From: Paracoccaceae bacterium
Lineage (GTDB): Bacteria; Pseudomonadota; Alphaproteobacteria; Rhodobacterales; Rhodobacteraceae
Direction of reading: 5' to 3'
NCBI GenBank assembly: GCA_007120685.1
Contig: SKNG01000390.1
Coordinates: 1 to 12,897 of the forward strand
DNA: 12,897 nt
Positions 1 through 9,129 of the stretch are shown here, one piece after another. The notes beneath the pieces were generated by a model. That model did no database searches, had not been told where the DNA came from, and saw only the letters and a program-made list of their open reading frames with translations. Position 1 is the first letter of the stretch, and each line of letters starts with the position of its first letter. Made by a program: the position numbers and the translations under genes.

Positions 1-113
1 CGCACCTTCGCCGCGCGCCACCACACCCAGCCCACCAGCGCCGCCAGCATGACCAGCGAGCCGATATAGGCCGCCGAGACCTCGACCGCGTAGCGCCCCA
101 GATCCGGCATCAT
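1..113 (-). CDS. ccmD: CcmD, heme exporter small subunit (partial, cut by window edge)
   Basis: The visible 37 codons begin MMPDLGRYAVEVSAAY and continue into a hydrophobic stretch (about residues 13-32) ending in WVWWRAAK. This is the usual layout of CcmD: a short periplasmic head, one membrane span and a basic cytoplasmic tail. In the family, CcmD stabilises the CcmC-heme-CcmE complex and helps release holo-CcmE in cytochrome c maturation System I. The start ATG (111-113) overlaps the ccmC stop as ATGA, so translation is probably coupled. A second ATG follows at once (108-110), so the start is uncertain by one codon. The 3' end lies outside the window. The call rests on context as much as on sequence, because CcmD is poorly conserved. 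Confidence 0.85.
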   Translation of the reverse strand, partial: MMPDLGRYAVEVSAAYIGSLVMLAALVGWVWWRAAKV

Positions 114-862
114 CCGCCCATCCTCTCGCGCGCGATTAGCGCCTTCATCCGCCGGGCCCGGATTTCGGTCCGCGTGCCGGCCAGCAGCAGCGCCACGAAG
201 ATCAGACCGAAGCCCACCATCGCCACATAGAGCGGCGCCTTGTAGGCCCAGTCCATCCGCGTGCCCGGCTGCAACGACAGCGATGCGCCCTGGTGCAGCC
301 CCTGGCTCCAGAAAAACGCCGCATAGCGCGACAGCAGCGCAAAGACCGAGCCCACCAGGCACAGCACCGAGGTCAGATCGGCGGCGGTGTCGGTATCCTC
401 GATCGCGGCCCAGAGTGCCATGTAGCCCAGGTAGAACAGGAACAGGATCAGAAAGGAGGTCAGGCGCGGGTCCCAGGCCCACCAGGTGCCCCACATCGGC
501 TGGCCCCAGACGCCGCCGGTGTAAAGCGCGATCACGGTCATCACCGCGCCCACCGGGGCGGCGGCCTTGGCGGCCAGCGCGCTTACATGGTGGCGGCGGA
601 TCAGCCAGATCAGGCTGGCGACCAGCATCATGATCCAGGCATTGATCGCCATCAGCGCGGCGGGGACATGCAGGAAGACGATCTTGACGGTCGAGCCCTG
701 GCGGAAGTCATCCGGCGTGAAGAAGAAGCCCCAGATCAGACCGATGGCGGTCAGGGCCACGGCGGCCACGGCGGTCACCGGCAACAGCCAGTCCGACAGG
801 CGCATGAAGCGCACCGGATTGGCATATTCCCAATAGGATGACGGTTTGGCGGGGCCTGACAT
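110..862 (-). CDS. ccmC: CcmC, heme handling/export membrane protein
   Basis: A 250-residue polytopic membrane protein with about six hydrophobic segments. It carries the tryptophan-rich WWD signature WGQPMWGTWWAWDPRLTS (residues 119-136) of heme-handling proteins. Two histidines, H65 (in FLHVPAA) and H190 (in GLHQG), match the positions known as axial heme ligands in the family. In System I, CcmC presents heme to the chaperone CcmE on the periplasmic side of the inner membrane. The start at 862 gives an N-terminus ending in WEYANPVRFMRL, typical of the family, but no strong Shine-Dalgarno precedes it. A 61-nt spacer separates it from ccmB, while it overlaps ccmD by four bases. Length is normal and no key residue is missing. 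Confidence 0.96.
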   Translation of the reverse strand: MSGPAKPSSYWEYANPVRFMRLSDWLLPVTAVAAVALTAIGLIWGFFFTPDDFRQGSTVKIVFLHVPAALMAINAWIMMLVASLIWLIRRHHVSALAAKAAAPVGAVMTVIALYTGGVWGQPMWGTWWAWDPRLTSFLILFLFYLGYMALWAAIEDTDTAADLTSVLCLVGSVFALLSRYAAFFWSQGLHQGASLSLQPGTRMDWAYKAPLYVAMVGFGLIFVALLLAGTRTEIRARRMKALIARERMGG

Positions 863-923
863 GGGGGATATCTAAAGCCTTGCGCAGGGCGCCTCAAGCC
901 ACGAGGCCGTGAAAAACGCCGCT

Positions 924-1580
924 TCAGCGCAGGTTTACCCGCAGCGCCAGCGCGGCGGCGAAGGGCAGCAGCGCAGCCGATCCGGCGGTGATGCCGGCCA
1001 GCAGCGCCAGCGGCGTGGCGACAGACAAGCCGGCGGCGCCGCGCGTCACCACCTCGGCGCCGAAAACCAGCGTCGGCACGTAAAGCGGCAGCACCAGCAG
1101 CGACATCAAGAGCCCGCCGCGCTTCAACCCCACGGTCAGCGCCGCGCCAAAGGCGCCGATCACCGACAGCGCCGGCGTGCCCAAAAGAAGCGACAGCACC
1201 AGCCAGCCATAGGCCGGGGCGGGCAGGTTCAGCAGCACCCCCAGCACCGGCGCGGCCAGCACCAGCGGCAGGCCGGTGACCAGCCAGTGCGCGAAAGCCT
1301 TCACCGCCACCACGCCTTCCAGCGGCACCGGCGCGGTGGCCAGCAGATCCAGGCTGCCATCTTCATGGTCCAGCGCGAAGATCCGGTCCAGCGACAACAG
1401 GCAGGCCAGCAGCGCGCCGACCCACAATATGCCCGGCGCAATTGCCGCCAGCACCTGCGGCGCCGGGCCCACACCCAGCGGCACCAGCACGGCCAGGATC
1501 AGGAAGAAGCCCAGCCCCAGGCCAAAGCCGCCGCCGGCGCGGAACGCCAGCCGCAAATCGCGGATCAGGATCGCGCTCAT
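924..1580 (-). CDS. ccmB: CcmB, heme exporter ABC permease
   Basis: A 218-residue, strongly hydrophobic protein with about six predicted membrane segments. It begins MSAILIRDLRLAFRAGGG, the usual cytoplasmic N-terminus of CcmB, and contains EDGSLDLLATAPVPLEGVV (about residues 75-93), a conserved cytoplasmic loop. CcmB is the membrane subunit of the CcmAB transporter, which drives release of holo-CcmE from CcmC in cytochrome c maturation. The ATG at 1578-1580 overlaps the ccmA stop (ATGA). There is little Shine-Dalgarno sequence, so translation probably depends on coupling to ccmA. Length is normal for the family. Confidence 0.95.
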   Translation of the reverse strand: MSAILIRDLRLAFRAGGGFGLGLGFFLILAVLVPLGVGPAPQVLAAIAPGILWVGALLACLLSLDRIFALDHEDGSLDLLATAPVPLEGVVAVKAFAHWLVTGLPLVLAAPVLGVLLNLPAPAYGWLVLSLLLGTPALSVIGAFGAALTVGLKRGGLLMSLLVLPLYVPTLVFGAEVVTRGAAGLSVATPLALLAGITAGSAALLPFAAALALRVNLR

Positions 1581-2224
1581 CCGACCCGCTCGTCAAAGGC
1601 CGCGTCAAAGCCTTCCAGCGCGCGCGGCGTGGCGCGGAATCGGCTCAGTTCCAGCACCTCGGCCTCGGGCAGGCCCAGATCGACATGCGTGGCGATCAGC
1701 GCCGCCCCGCCGCGTGCCAGATGGCCGCGCACCACGCCGGCAAACAGCGAAACCGAACCCGCGTCCAGCGATACCGTCGGCTCGTCCAGCAGCCAGACCG
1801 GCCGCCCGGTGACCAGAAGCCGCGCCAGCCCCAGCCGCCTTTTCTGCCCGGCCGAAAGATGCTGCGCCTGCCGGTCCGACAGATCGGCCAGGTTCATCGC
1901 CGCCATCGCCTCGCTGACAGCCACCGCCCCGGCCACGCCGCCCTGCCCATGAACCGAGGCCCAGAAGCCCAGGTTCTCGGCCACGCTCAAGACCGCCTTG
2001 ACCCCGTCGGCATGACCCGCCAGCACCAGACTGTCCGGCGTCGCCGCGATCCGCCCCTCCAGCGCCGGCTGCAGCCCCGCCAGCACGCGCAGAAGCGTCG
2101 TCTTGCCGCATCCATTGGGCCCGCGCAACACCAGCGCCCGACCGGCGGGCAGGTCGAAGCCCACCCCCTCCAGCACCGGCACGCCGCCGCGCGCGCATCC
2201 CAGCCCCTCAACGCTCAGCAGCAC
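1577..2224 (-). CDS. ccmA: CcmA, heme exporter ABC ATPase
   Basis: A 215-residue single nucleotide-binding domain. Visible motifs in order are Walker A GPNGCGKT (35-42), ABC signature LSAGQ (123-127), Walker B VWLLDEP (143-149), D-loop SLDA (152-155) and switch histidine H180. This is the usual order and length for CcmA, which pairs with CcmB to power a step of periplasmic heme delivery. The start is GTG at 2222-2224. A Shine-Dalgarno AAGGGG sits 7 nt upstream and belongs to the edge of the intergenic repeat that ends there. It is the first gene of the ccm run and is separated from the upstream Mth938-type gene by 217 nt of repeats. Whether it has its own promoter is not clear. Confidence 0.96.
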   Translation of the reverse strand: MLLSVEGLGCARGGVPVLEGVGFDLPAGRALVLRGPNGCGKTTLLRVLAGLQPALEGRIAATPDSLVLAGHADGVKAVLSVAENLGFWASVHGQGGVAGAVAVSEAMAAMNLADLSDRQAQHLSAGQKRRLGLARLLVTGRPVWLLDEPTVSLDAGSVSLFAGVVRGHLARGGAALIATHVDLGLPEAEVLELSRFRATPRALEGFDAAFDERVG

Positions 2225-2231
2225 GCCCGCG

Positions 2232-2300
2232 CCCCTTCATCTTGCCGAAAATACGCCGGGGGGAGTCCCTGCGCAGCAGGGACGGGGGGCAGCGCCCCCC
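2232..2300 (-). repeat. Dispersed two-hairpin intergenic repeat, copy 1
   Basis: On the plus strand the element starts with CCCCTTCATCTTGCC, then GAAAATACGCC and a G run. Two perfect hairpins follow: GTCCCTGC/GCAGGGAC with loop GCA (2265-2283), and GGGGGGC/GCCCCCC with loop AGC (2284-2300). Copies 2 (6132-6199) and 3 (12797-12858) have the same order and orientation. It lies 3' of the Mth938-type gene on the transcribed (minus) strand and immediately 5' of ccmA. Read on the minus strand, the hairpins come first and the conserved single-stranded block comes last, ending in AAGGGG, which serves as the likely ribosome-binding site of ccmA. It could act as a terminator, attenuator or mRNA-stability element. 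Function is not known to me. Confidence 0.8.
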
Positions 2301-2350
2301 GCGCCGCCTCGTGCCGTTTCCGGCCGATCGCTGCGGCAAGGAGCGGGGAA

Positions 2351-2395
2351 ACGCGCCTTCGAAGGCGCGTGTGAACGGGCTTTCGAAAGCCCGTT
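2351..2395. repeat. Two tandem perfect palindromes centred on TTCGAA
   Basis: Positions 2351-2370 are a perfect 20-bp palindrome with half-site ACGCGCCTTC. Positions 2374-2395 are a perfect 22-bp palindrome with half-site AACGGGCTTTC. They are separated by three bases (GTG) and share the central TTCGAA. Either strand can fold into two adjacent hairpins, with CCCGTTTTCCC after the second on plus and TTTCCCC after the other on minus. They lie 46 nt beyond the stop of the minus-strand Mth938-type gene, so they may terminate or protect the transcript of the sec operon. A dimeric protein-binding site or a REP-like element is also possible. Confidence 0.8.
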
Positions 2396-2441
2396 TTCCC
2401 CCGTCGCCCGCGCGTCCCTGGCCGGTTGACGGGATTGCGTA

Positions 2442-2795
2442 TCACACGCCAATGAGCGCCACCGCGATGCGCCGCCCCTCCGACAGAAGCACATTGTAGG
2501 TCCGGCAGGCGGCGGGCGAGGCCATGATCTCCACCCCCAGCCCGGCCTCTTCCAGCGCACTGCGCAGCGCCGGCGGGATATGGCCGATGTCGCCACCCGT
2601 GCCGATGAACAGCACATCCACCTGACCGGCCAGCCCCAGCAGCGTATCGGCATCCCCGTACCCGCCCCAGGCCCGCACCAGCCCCGGCGCGATCAGCACC
2701 GGCGCCGCATGCGCTTCGCCGCCCAGCCGGAAGAAGCCCGGCCCGTAGCCCTCGATCGGCTGCGCCGCGCCATAGTCGATCTCGTTCAGCCGCAT
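2442..2795 (-). CDS. Mth938-domain protein (DUF498, NDUFAF3-like)
   Basis: A 117-residue soluble protein of the Mth938/DUF498 family. Supporting motifs are the N-terminal IDYGAAQPIEGYGPGFFRL (6-23), the central strand-turn VLFIGTGGD (61-69), and the C-terminal block MASPAACRTYNVLLSEGRR (91-109). Length is typical. The human relative NDUFAF3 is an assembly factor of respiratory complex I; the bacterial role is not established, and a role in respiratory complex biogenesis is inference. It starts 7 nt after the secF stop, and its Shine-Dalgarno (GAGGGG) overlaps the secF stop codon, so the two are translated from one message. I recall this linkage behind secF from other alphaproteobacteria but cannot verify it here. 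Confidence 0.88.
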   Translation of the reverse strand: MRLNEIDYGAAQPIEGYGPGFFRLGGEAHAAPVLIAPGLVRAWGGYGDADTLLGLAGQVDVLFIGTGGDIGHIPPALRSALEEAGLGVEIMASPAACRTYNVLLSEGRRIAVALIGV

Positions 2796-2802
2796 GAGCC
2801 CC

Positions 2803-3786
2803 TCACGGCGCGGTGGAAAACTGCGTGCCGCCCTTGTCCGAATCGCCCTTCGACCAGTCGCGCTTGACGCCCAGCCGCTTTACCACCACGGCGGCCACGA
2901 AGACCGATGACCAGGTGCCCACGATCACCCCCCAGATCATCGCAAAGACGAAACCCCGGATCACATCGCCGCCCAGCACGAAAAGCGAGATCAGCGCCAG
3001 CAGCGTGGTGACCGAGGTCATCACCGTGCGCGACAGCGTCTCGTTCAGCGACAGGTTCATCACCTCGATCAGCGCGCGTTTCTTGTATTTGATCAGGTTC
3101 TCGCGCATCCGGTCAAAGACCACCACGGTATCGTTGAGCGAATAGCCCACGATGGTCAGGATGGCGGCGATGATCGCCAGATCGAAGCGGATCTGCAGCA
3201 CCGAGAAGAGACCGATGGTCAGCACCACATCGTGCACCAGCGCGGCCACCGCGCCCAGCGCGAACTGCCACTCAAACCGCAGCCAGATGTAGAACAGAAC
3301 CGCCGCCAGGGCCGAGACCACGGCAATGATCGCCGAGCGGATCAATTCGCCTGAAACCTTCGGCCCCACCGATTCGACCGAGGTGAAGCGCAGCGTGGGA
3401 TCCATGGCGCGCAGCGCCTGTTCGACCTGGTTCAGCACCACGGGCGTCACCGATTCCTCGCCTTCCTGCGCCTGGATGCGGACCATGGCGACATTCTGTT
3501 CGGGGCCGAAGGTAGGGTCGAAGACCTCGGATATCGCCACATCGCCCAGTTCCAGTTCCGCCAGCGCGCCGCGATAGGCACCCACGTCCACAGGTTGCGT
3601 GGCTTCGGTCCGGATCGAGGTGCCGCCACGGAAATCGATGCCGAAGTTCAGCCCCATGGTCAGGAATGCCACCACCGAGGCCACCATCAGCACCATGGAA
3701 AACCCGAAAGAGCCCTTCCAGTAGCCCAGAAAGTCGATGGCGGTGTCCTGCGGGACAAGTTTCAGTTTCCAGCCGACCAGTCTCAT
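2803..3786 (-). CDS. secF: SecF, protein translocase accessory subunit
   Basis: A 327-residue RND-type membrane protein. It has an N-terminal membrane span (about 27-47), the conserved FGIDFRGGTS (48-57), a periplasmic P1-like domain, then five hydrophobic spans. The family motif GYSLNDTVVVFDRMREN spans 214-230. SecF pairs with SecD in the inner membrane and uses the proton gradient to help substrates leave the SecYEG channel on the periplasmic side. The ATG at 3784-3786 has AGGAG 9 nt upstream, within the 13-nt gap after secD. Length is ordinary and no truncation is seen. It is co-transcribed with secD and the downstream Mth938-type gene. Confidence 0.97.
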   Translation of the reverse strand: MRLVGWKLKLVPQDTAIDFLGYWKGSFGFSMVLMVASVVAFLTMGLNFGIDFRGGTSIRTEATQPVDVGAYRGALAELELGDVAISEVFDPTFGPEQNVAMVRIQAQEGEESVTPVVLNQVEQALRAMDPTLRFTSVESVGPKVSGELIRSAIIAVVSALAAVLFYIWLRFEWQFALGAVAALVHDVVLTIGLFSVLQIRFDLAIIAAILTIVGYSLNDTVVVFDRMRENLIKYKKRALIEVMNLSLNETLSRTVMTSVTTLLALISLFVLGGDVIRGFVFAMIWGVIVGTWSSVFVAAVVVKRLGVKRDWSKGDSDKGGTQFSTAP

Positions 3787-3799
3787 GATGGCGCGCTCC

Positions 3800-5464
3800 T
3801 CAGATCGCGAATGTCTTGGGCCGCCGGCGCTCGAACCAGAAGACCAGCATCAGCCTTGTGACGAAGAGCGCGGTGAAGACCGAGGTGATGATGCCCAGCC
3901 CCAGCGTCACCGCAAAGCCCCGCACCGGGCCCGAGCCCAGCGCGAACAGGATCGCGGCGGTGATGAAGGTGGTGATATTGGCATCCAGGATGGCCGATAG
4001 CGCTTTCTCGTAGCCCAGTTCGATGGCCCGAGCGGGGCCGCGTGCGGTGCGCAATTCCTCGCGTATGCGCTCGAAGACCAGCACATTGGCATCGACCGCC
4101 ATGCCGATGGTCAGCACGATCCCGGCAATGCCGGGCAGGGTCAGCGTGGCGCCGATCAGCGACAGCAGCGCGAAGATCATCGCGATGTTGAGCAGCAGCG
4201 CGATATTGGCGATCAGGCCGAAGAAGCCGTAGCTGAGCATCATGAAGCCCAGCACCGCCACCATCGCCACCACCGCGGCCACCCGGCCCGCGTCGATACT
4301 GTCCTGGCCCAGTTCCGGCCCGATGGTGCGTTCTTCCAGAAACACCATCTCGGCCGGCAGCGCGCCGGAGCGCAGGAGCACGGCCAGTTGCGTGGTCTCT
4401 TCCACCGAGAAGCGGCCGGTGATGATGCCCGAGCCGCCGGAAATATGGCTCTGGATCACCGGGGCCGAGATCACCTGACCGTCCAGCACGATGGCGAAGG
4501 GGTTGCCTATGTTTTCTGCGGTGTAGAGGCCGAAGGCGCGCCCGCCGGCGGGGTTGAAGCGGAAGCTGACAGCGGGGCGGTTGTTCTGGTCGAAATCCGG
4601 CTGGGCATCGACCAGTTGTTCGCCGGTCACCACCGGGGTCTGTTCCAGGATGTAGAAGCGGTCCGGCTCGTCTATCGACGGGTAGATCACCTCCCGCGGC
4701 CCGGGCACCGTGCTGCCGTCCGAGGTCACATCGACGACCGGATGGAAGGTCAACCGCGCGGTGGTGCCGATCAGGTCCTTCAGTTCCTGCGCAGAACCCA
4801 CACCTGGCACCTGGATCAGAATCCGGTCGGCGCCCTGGCGCTGGATGGTGGGCTCGCGCGTGCCGGCCTCGTCCACCCGGCGGCGGATAATTTCCAGCGA
4901 CTGGCGCATGGTGCGCTCGTCGGTAGCCAGGCGTTCGGCCTCGGACAGGGAGACGATGATCTCCTCGCCATCCAGCCGGACCTCCAGATCCTGCGCGCCG
5001 ACCCCGGTCAGGGTCTGCACCGGGCGGGCGATCTCGCGCACGGTTTCCAGCGCGTGCTGCAGCCCGTCGGGTTCCGACACCGCGACGCGCAGCACGGCGG
5101 CGTCGTCCGAGGGCATGCGGCGGATATTGCCGACGATGGCGCGCTCGCCGCGCAGCCGGTCGCGCACCTCGGGCCACAGCCCGTCGATGCGCCCGGCATA
5201 GACATCGGCCACCTGCACTTCGGCCAGCAGATGCGCGCCGCCGCGCAGGTCAAGGCCCAGGTTGACCAGAGCCGAGGGCAGCCAGTCCGGCCACAGGCCC
5301 CGTTCAGAGCGCAGCTCCGGCGTATCCTCGCCGCGTTCGATCAGGGCCATGGCGTCGTTGTGGCGCTCGACCCGGTCGTAGAACAGGTTGGGCATGGAAA
5401 ACGCCAGGCCCGACAGGCAGACCAGAATGATCAGCAGGCGCTTCCAAAGGGCGATTTGCAACAT
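3800..5464 (-). CDS. secD: SecD, protein translocase accessory subunit
   Basis: A 554-residue protein from the ATG at 5462-5464, chosen because AAGG lies 7 nt upstream and the N-terminus MLQIALWKRLLIILVCLSG gives the expected first membrane span. An in-frame GTG 36 bases further upstream (5498-5500) has no comparable site. LNLGLDLRGG-type sequence (68-76) marks the start of the periplasmic P1 domain, which continues to about residue 385 with the conserved RRRVDEAGTREPTIQRQG (194-211). Five C-terminal spans follow, with IGMAVDANVLVFERIREE at 453-470. D458 corresponds to the aspartate implicated in proton use. SecD works with SecF and YajC at SecYEG in the inner membrane. Confidence 0.97.
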   Translation of the reverse strand: MLQIALWKRLLIILVCLSGLAFSMPNLFYDRVERHNDAMALIERGEDTPELRSERGLWPDWLPSALVNLGLDLRGGAHLLAEVQVADVYAGRIDGLWPEVRDRLRGERAIVGNIRRMPSDDAAVLRVAVSEPDGLQHALETVREIARPVQTLTGVGAQDLEVRLDGEEIIVSLSEAERLATDERTMRQSLEIIRRRVDEAGTREPTIQRQGADRILIQVPGVGSAQELKDLIGTTARLTFHPVVDVTSDGSTVPGPREVIYPSIDEPDRFYILEQTPVVTGEQLVDAQPDFDQNNRPAVSFRFNPAGGRAFGLYTAENIGNPFAIVLDGQVISAPVIQSHISGGSGIITGRFSVEETTQLAVLLRSGALPAEMVFLEERTIGPELGQDSIDAGRVAAVVAMVAVLGFMMLSYGFFGLIANIALLLNIAMIFALLSLIGATLTLPGIAGIVLTIGMAVDANVLVFERIREELRTARGPARAIELGYEKALSAILDANITTFITAAILFALGSGPVRGFAVTLGLGIITSVFTALFVTRLMLVFWFERRRPKTFAI

Positions 5465-5500
5465 GGCGATGCCTTGTCTCTGTGCGAGGTCGCAGGCCAC

Positions 5501-5516
5501 CCGGCAAGATTGCCGG
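5501..5516. other. Small stem-loop in the secD leader
   Basis: Perfect 7-bp inverted repeat CCGGCAA/TTGCCGG with a 2-base centre, 37 bases upstream of the chosen secD start. On the minus strand it sits between a larger stem (5541-5566) and the secD ribosome-binding site. It may shield or space the secD translation start; no function is shown by the sequence alone. Confidence 0.5.
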
Positions 5517-5540
5517 CAGCCGATGGGCGCCCGGGGCGCG

Positions 5541-5566
5541 CGGCGGCCGTTTGCGGGCGGCCGCCG
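5541..5566. other. GC-rich stem-loop between yajC and secD
   Basis: Perfect 9-bp inverted repeat CGGCGGCCG/CGGCCGCCG around an 8-nt loop (5550-5557), starting 6 nt after the yajC stop on the minus strand. No T run follows, so it is a poor intrinsic terminator. It is better seen as a possible processing, stabilising or attenuating structure that could set yajC above secD in expression. This is inference. Confidence 0.55.
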
Positions 5567-5572
5567 GAAGGG

Positions 5573-5896
5573 TCATTCCTTGGCGGGCTCGGTTTTCGAG
5601 GTCACGGCGCTGATCGTGGTCTTGACCACGCGCACCTTCACGTCCTTGGCGATCTCGACCTCGGCCTCGCCGTCTTCCTTGACCTTGGTCACCTTGCCGA
5701 TCAGCCCGCCGGCGGTGATCACCTCGTCGCCGCGCCGCAGCGCCTCGACCATGGCGCGGTGTTCCTTCATCTTCTTCTGCTGCGGGCGGATCAGCAGGAA
5801 CCACATGATGGCGAAGATCAGGATGAAGGGGATCAGCGTGGAAATCAGGCTGGGCGCATCGCCGGCGGCCTGGGCATAGGCAGGAGAGACGAACAT
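5573..5896 (-). CDS. yajC: YajC, SecDF-associated membrane protein
   Basis: A 107-residue protein with a short N-terminal periplasmic stretch (MFVSPAYAQAAGDAP), one membrane span (about 17-36, LISTLIPFILIFAIMWFLLI), the conserved RPQQKKMKEH (37-46) and a C-terminal domain with GDEVITAGGLIGKV (56-69). These are the marks of the YajC family. YajC associates with SecD and SecF in the holotranslocon. The ATG at 5894-5896 has GAGGA about 4 nt upstream. It is the first gene of the yajC-secD-secF run and follows a candidate promoter at 5956-5982. A 108-nt spacer with two stem-loops separates it from secD, unlike the tight spacing downstream. Confidence 0.96.
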   Translation of the reverse strand: MFVSPAYAQAAGDAPSLISTLIPFILIFAIMWFLLIRPQQKKMKEHRAMVEALRRGDEVITAGGLIGKVTKVKEDGEAEVEIAKDVKVRVVKTTISAVTSKTEPAKE

Positions 5897-5955
5897 GCAT
5901 TCCTCATGACGAAGGGCGGCGCGGTCGAGAACGGCCGGGCCGGATTGCGGCGCAC

Positions 5956-5982
5956 CCTATAGGCGGGGGCGGGCGAGTTCAA
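5956..5982 (-). promoter_or_regulatory. Candidate sigma70-type promoter of the yajC-sec operon
   Basis: On the minus strand, TTGAAC (5977-5982) and TATAGG (5956-5961) are separated by 15 bp; shifting the -35 by one base gives 16. This would place the transcript start near 5949 and a leader of about 53 nt before yajC. The spacing is short and the -10 imperfect, so confidence is moderate. A similar TATAGG element lies upstream of acpP. Confidence 0.4.
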
Positions 5983-6033
5983 GCGCCGGGCCGATGCTGA
6001 CGGGTTGTTGACCGACGCGGCGCGGAAGGGGGT

Positions 6034-6068
6034 GCGCGCGGGCGGGGCATCGAACCCCGCCCGCGCGC
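6034..6068. other. Strong 14-bp GC stem-loop between acnA and yajC
   Basis: Perfect inverted repeat GCGCGCGGGCGGGG (6034-6047) and its complement (6055-6068) around the 7-nt loop CATCGAA. It lies upstream of the candidate yajC promoter and downstream of the acnA terminator region. It has no T run on either side, so it is not a canonical intrinsic terminator. It could act as a transcript 3'-end barrier that insulates the two units. On the minus strand the loop reads TTCGATG, which recalls a tRNA T-arm, but no other tRNA part is present. Confidence 0.6.
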
Positions 6069-6131
6069 GTCGGTCGGCGTACCGCCGCCTCCGTCCTCGC
6101 CGTGAGCTTGCCCCACAAACCCGCCCGCCTG

Positions 6132-6199
6132 CCCCCCTCATCTTGCCCGAAATACGCCGGGGGTGAGCCGCGACAGCGGCGAGGGGGCAGCGCCCCCTC
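6132..6199 (-). repeat. Dispersed two-hairpin intergenic repeat, copy 2
   Basis: Same order and orientation as copies 1 and 3: CTCATCTTGCC, then CGAAATACGCC and GGGGG. The hairpins are GCCGC/GCGGC with loop GACA (6167-6180) and GAGGGGGC/GCCCCCTC with loop AGC (6181-6199). The first stem has a different sequence from the other copies but still pairs. It is located 3' of acnA on the minus strand, beyond the acnA terminator-like stem and two further hairpins. Confidence 0.8.
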
Positions 6200-6204
6200 A
6201 TGGA

Positions 6205-6264
6205 CCCGCCCGGCACGGGCGGGCCCGGCCCAAGGCTTTCGGTGCGGCAGGGCGCAGCCCTGCC
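6205..6264. repeat. Two further GCA-loop hairpins downstream of acnA
   Basis: Two perfect 8-bp stems with the same plus-strand loop GCA: CCCGCCCG/CGGGCGGG (6205-6223) and GGCAGGGC/GCCCTGCC (6246-6264). They sit between repeat copy 2 and the acnA terminator-like stem. The acnA 3' region therefore holds five consecutive hairpins between 6167 and 6307. They look like modules of the same repeat class and may block 3' exonucleases or assist termination. Confidence 0.65.
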
Positions 6265-6271
6265 AAGGCGA

Positions 6272-6307
6272 AAGGCGCGGGAGCCCCCCCCCGGACCCCC
6301 GCGCCTT
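6272..6307 (-). terminator. Probable acnA terminator stem
   Basis: Perfect 10-bp inverted repeat AAGGCGCGGG (6272-6281) and CCCGCGCCTT (6298-6307) with a 16-nt G/C-rich loop. On the minus strand it begins 29 nt after the acnA stop and is followed by TCGCCTT. The T tract is weak, as is common in GC-rich alphaproteobacteria, so Rho or the further hairpins downstream may contribute. Confidence 0.55.
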
Positions 6308-6336
6308 GTCTTGTTTCCCGAACCGGGTCGGCCCCG

Positions 6337-9114
<2,778 letters not shown>

Positions 9115-9129
9115 GGCTGGCTCCCTTCT

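Noticed and set aside
909..2374. Two plus-strand open frames opposite ccmB and ccmA
   Set aside because: Q/R/H-rich antisense of recognised Ccm genes, without ribosome-binding sites or family resemblance.
2215..2445. Small open frames through the ccmA upstream spacer
   Set aside because: Their sequence is the translation of the hairpin repeat and TTCGAA palindromes; start sites are poor and the protein sequences only mirror the repeats.
3783..5177. Long minus-strand open frame overlapping secD in another register
   Set aside because: R/G/A-rich translation with no motif, fully inside the true SecD frame.
4388..5962. Long plus-strand open frame antisense to secD/yajC
   Set aside because: It lies opposite well-supported SecD and YajC and has the low-complexity composition expected of a GC-rich mirror frame.
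6034..6068. Possible tRNA on the minus strand (GGGG TTCGATG CCCC arm)
   Set aside because: Only a T-arm-like stem is present; there is no D-arm, anticodon arm, acceptor pairing or CCA end in the right places.
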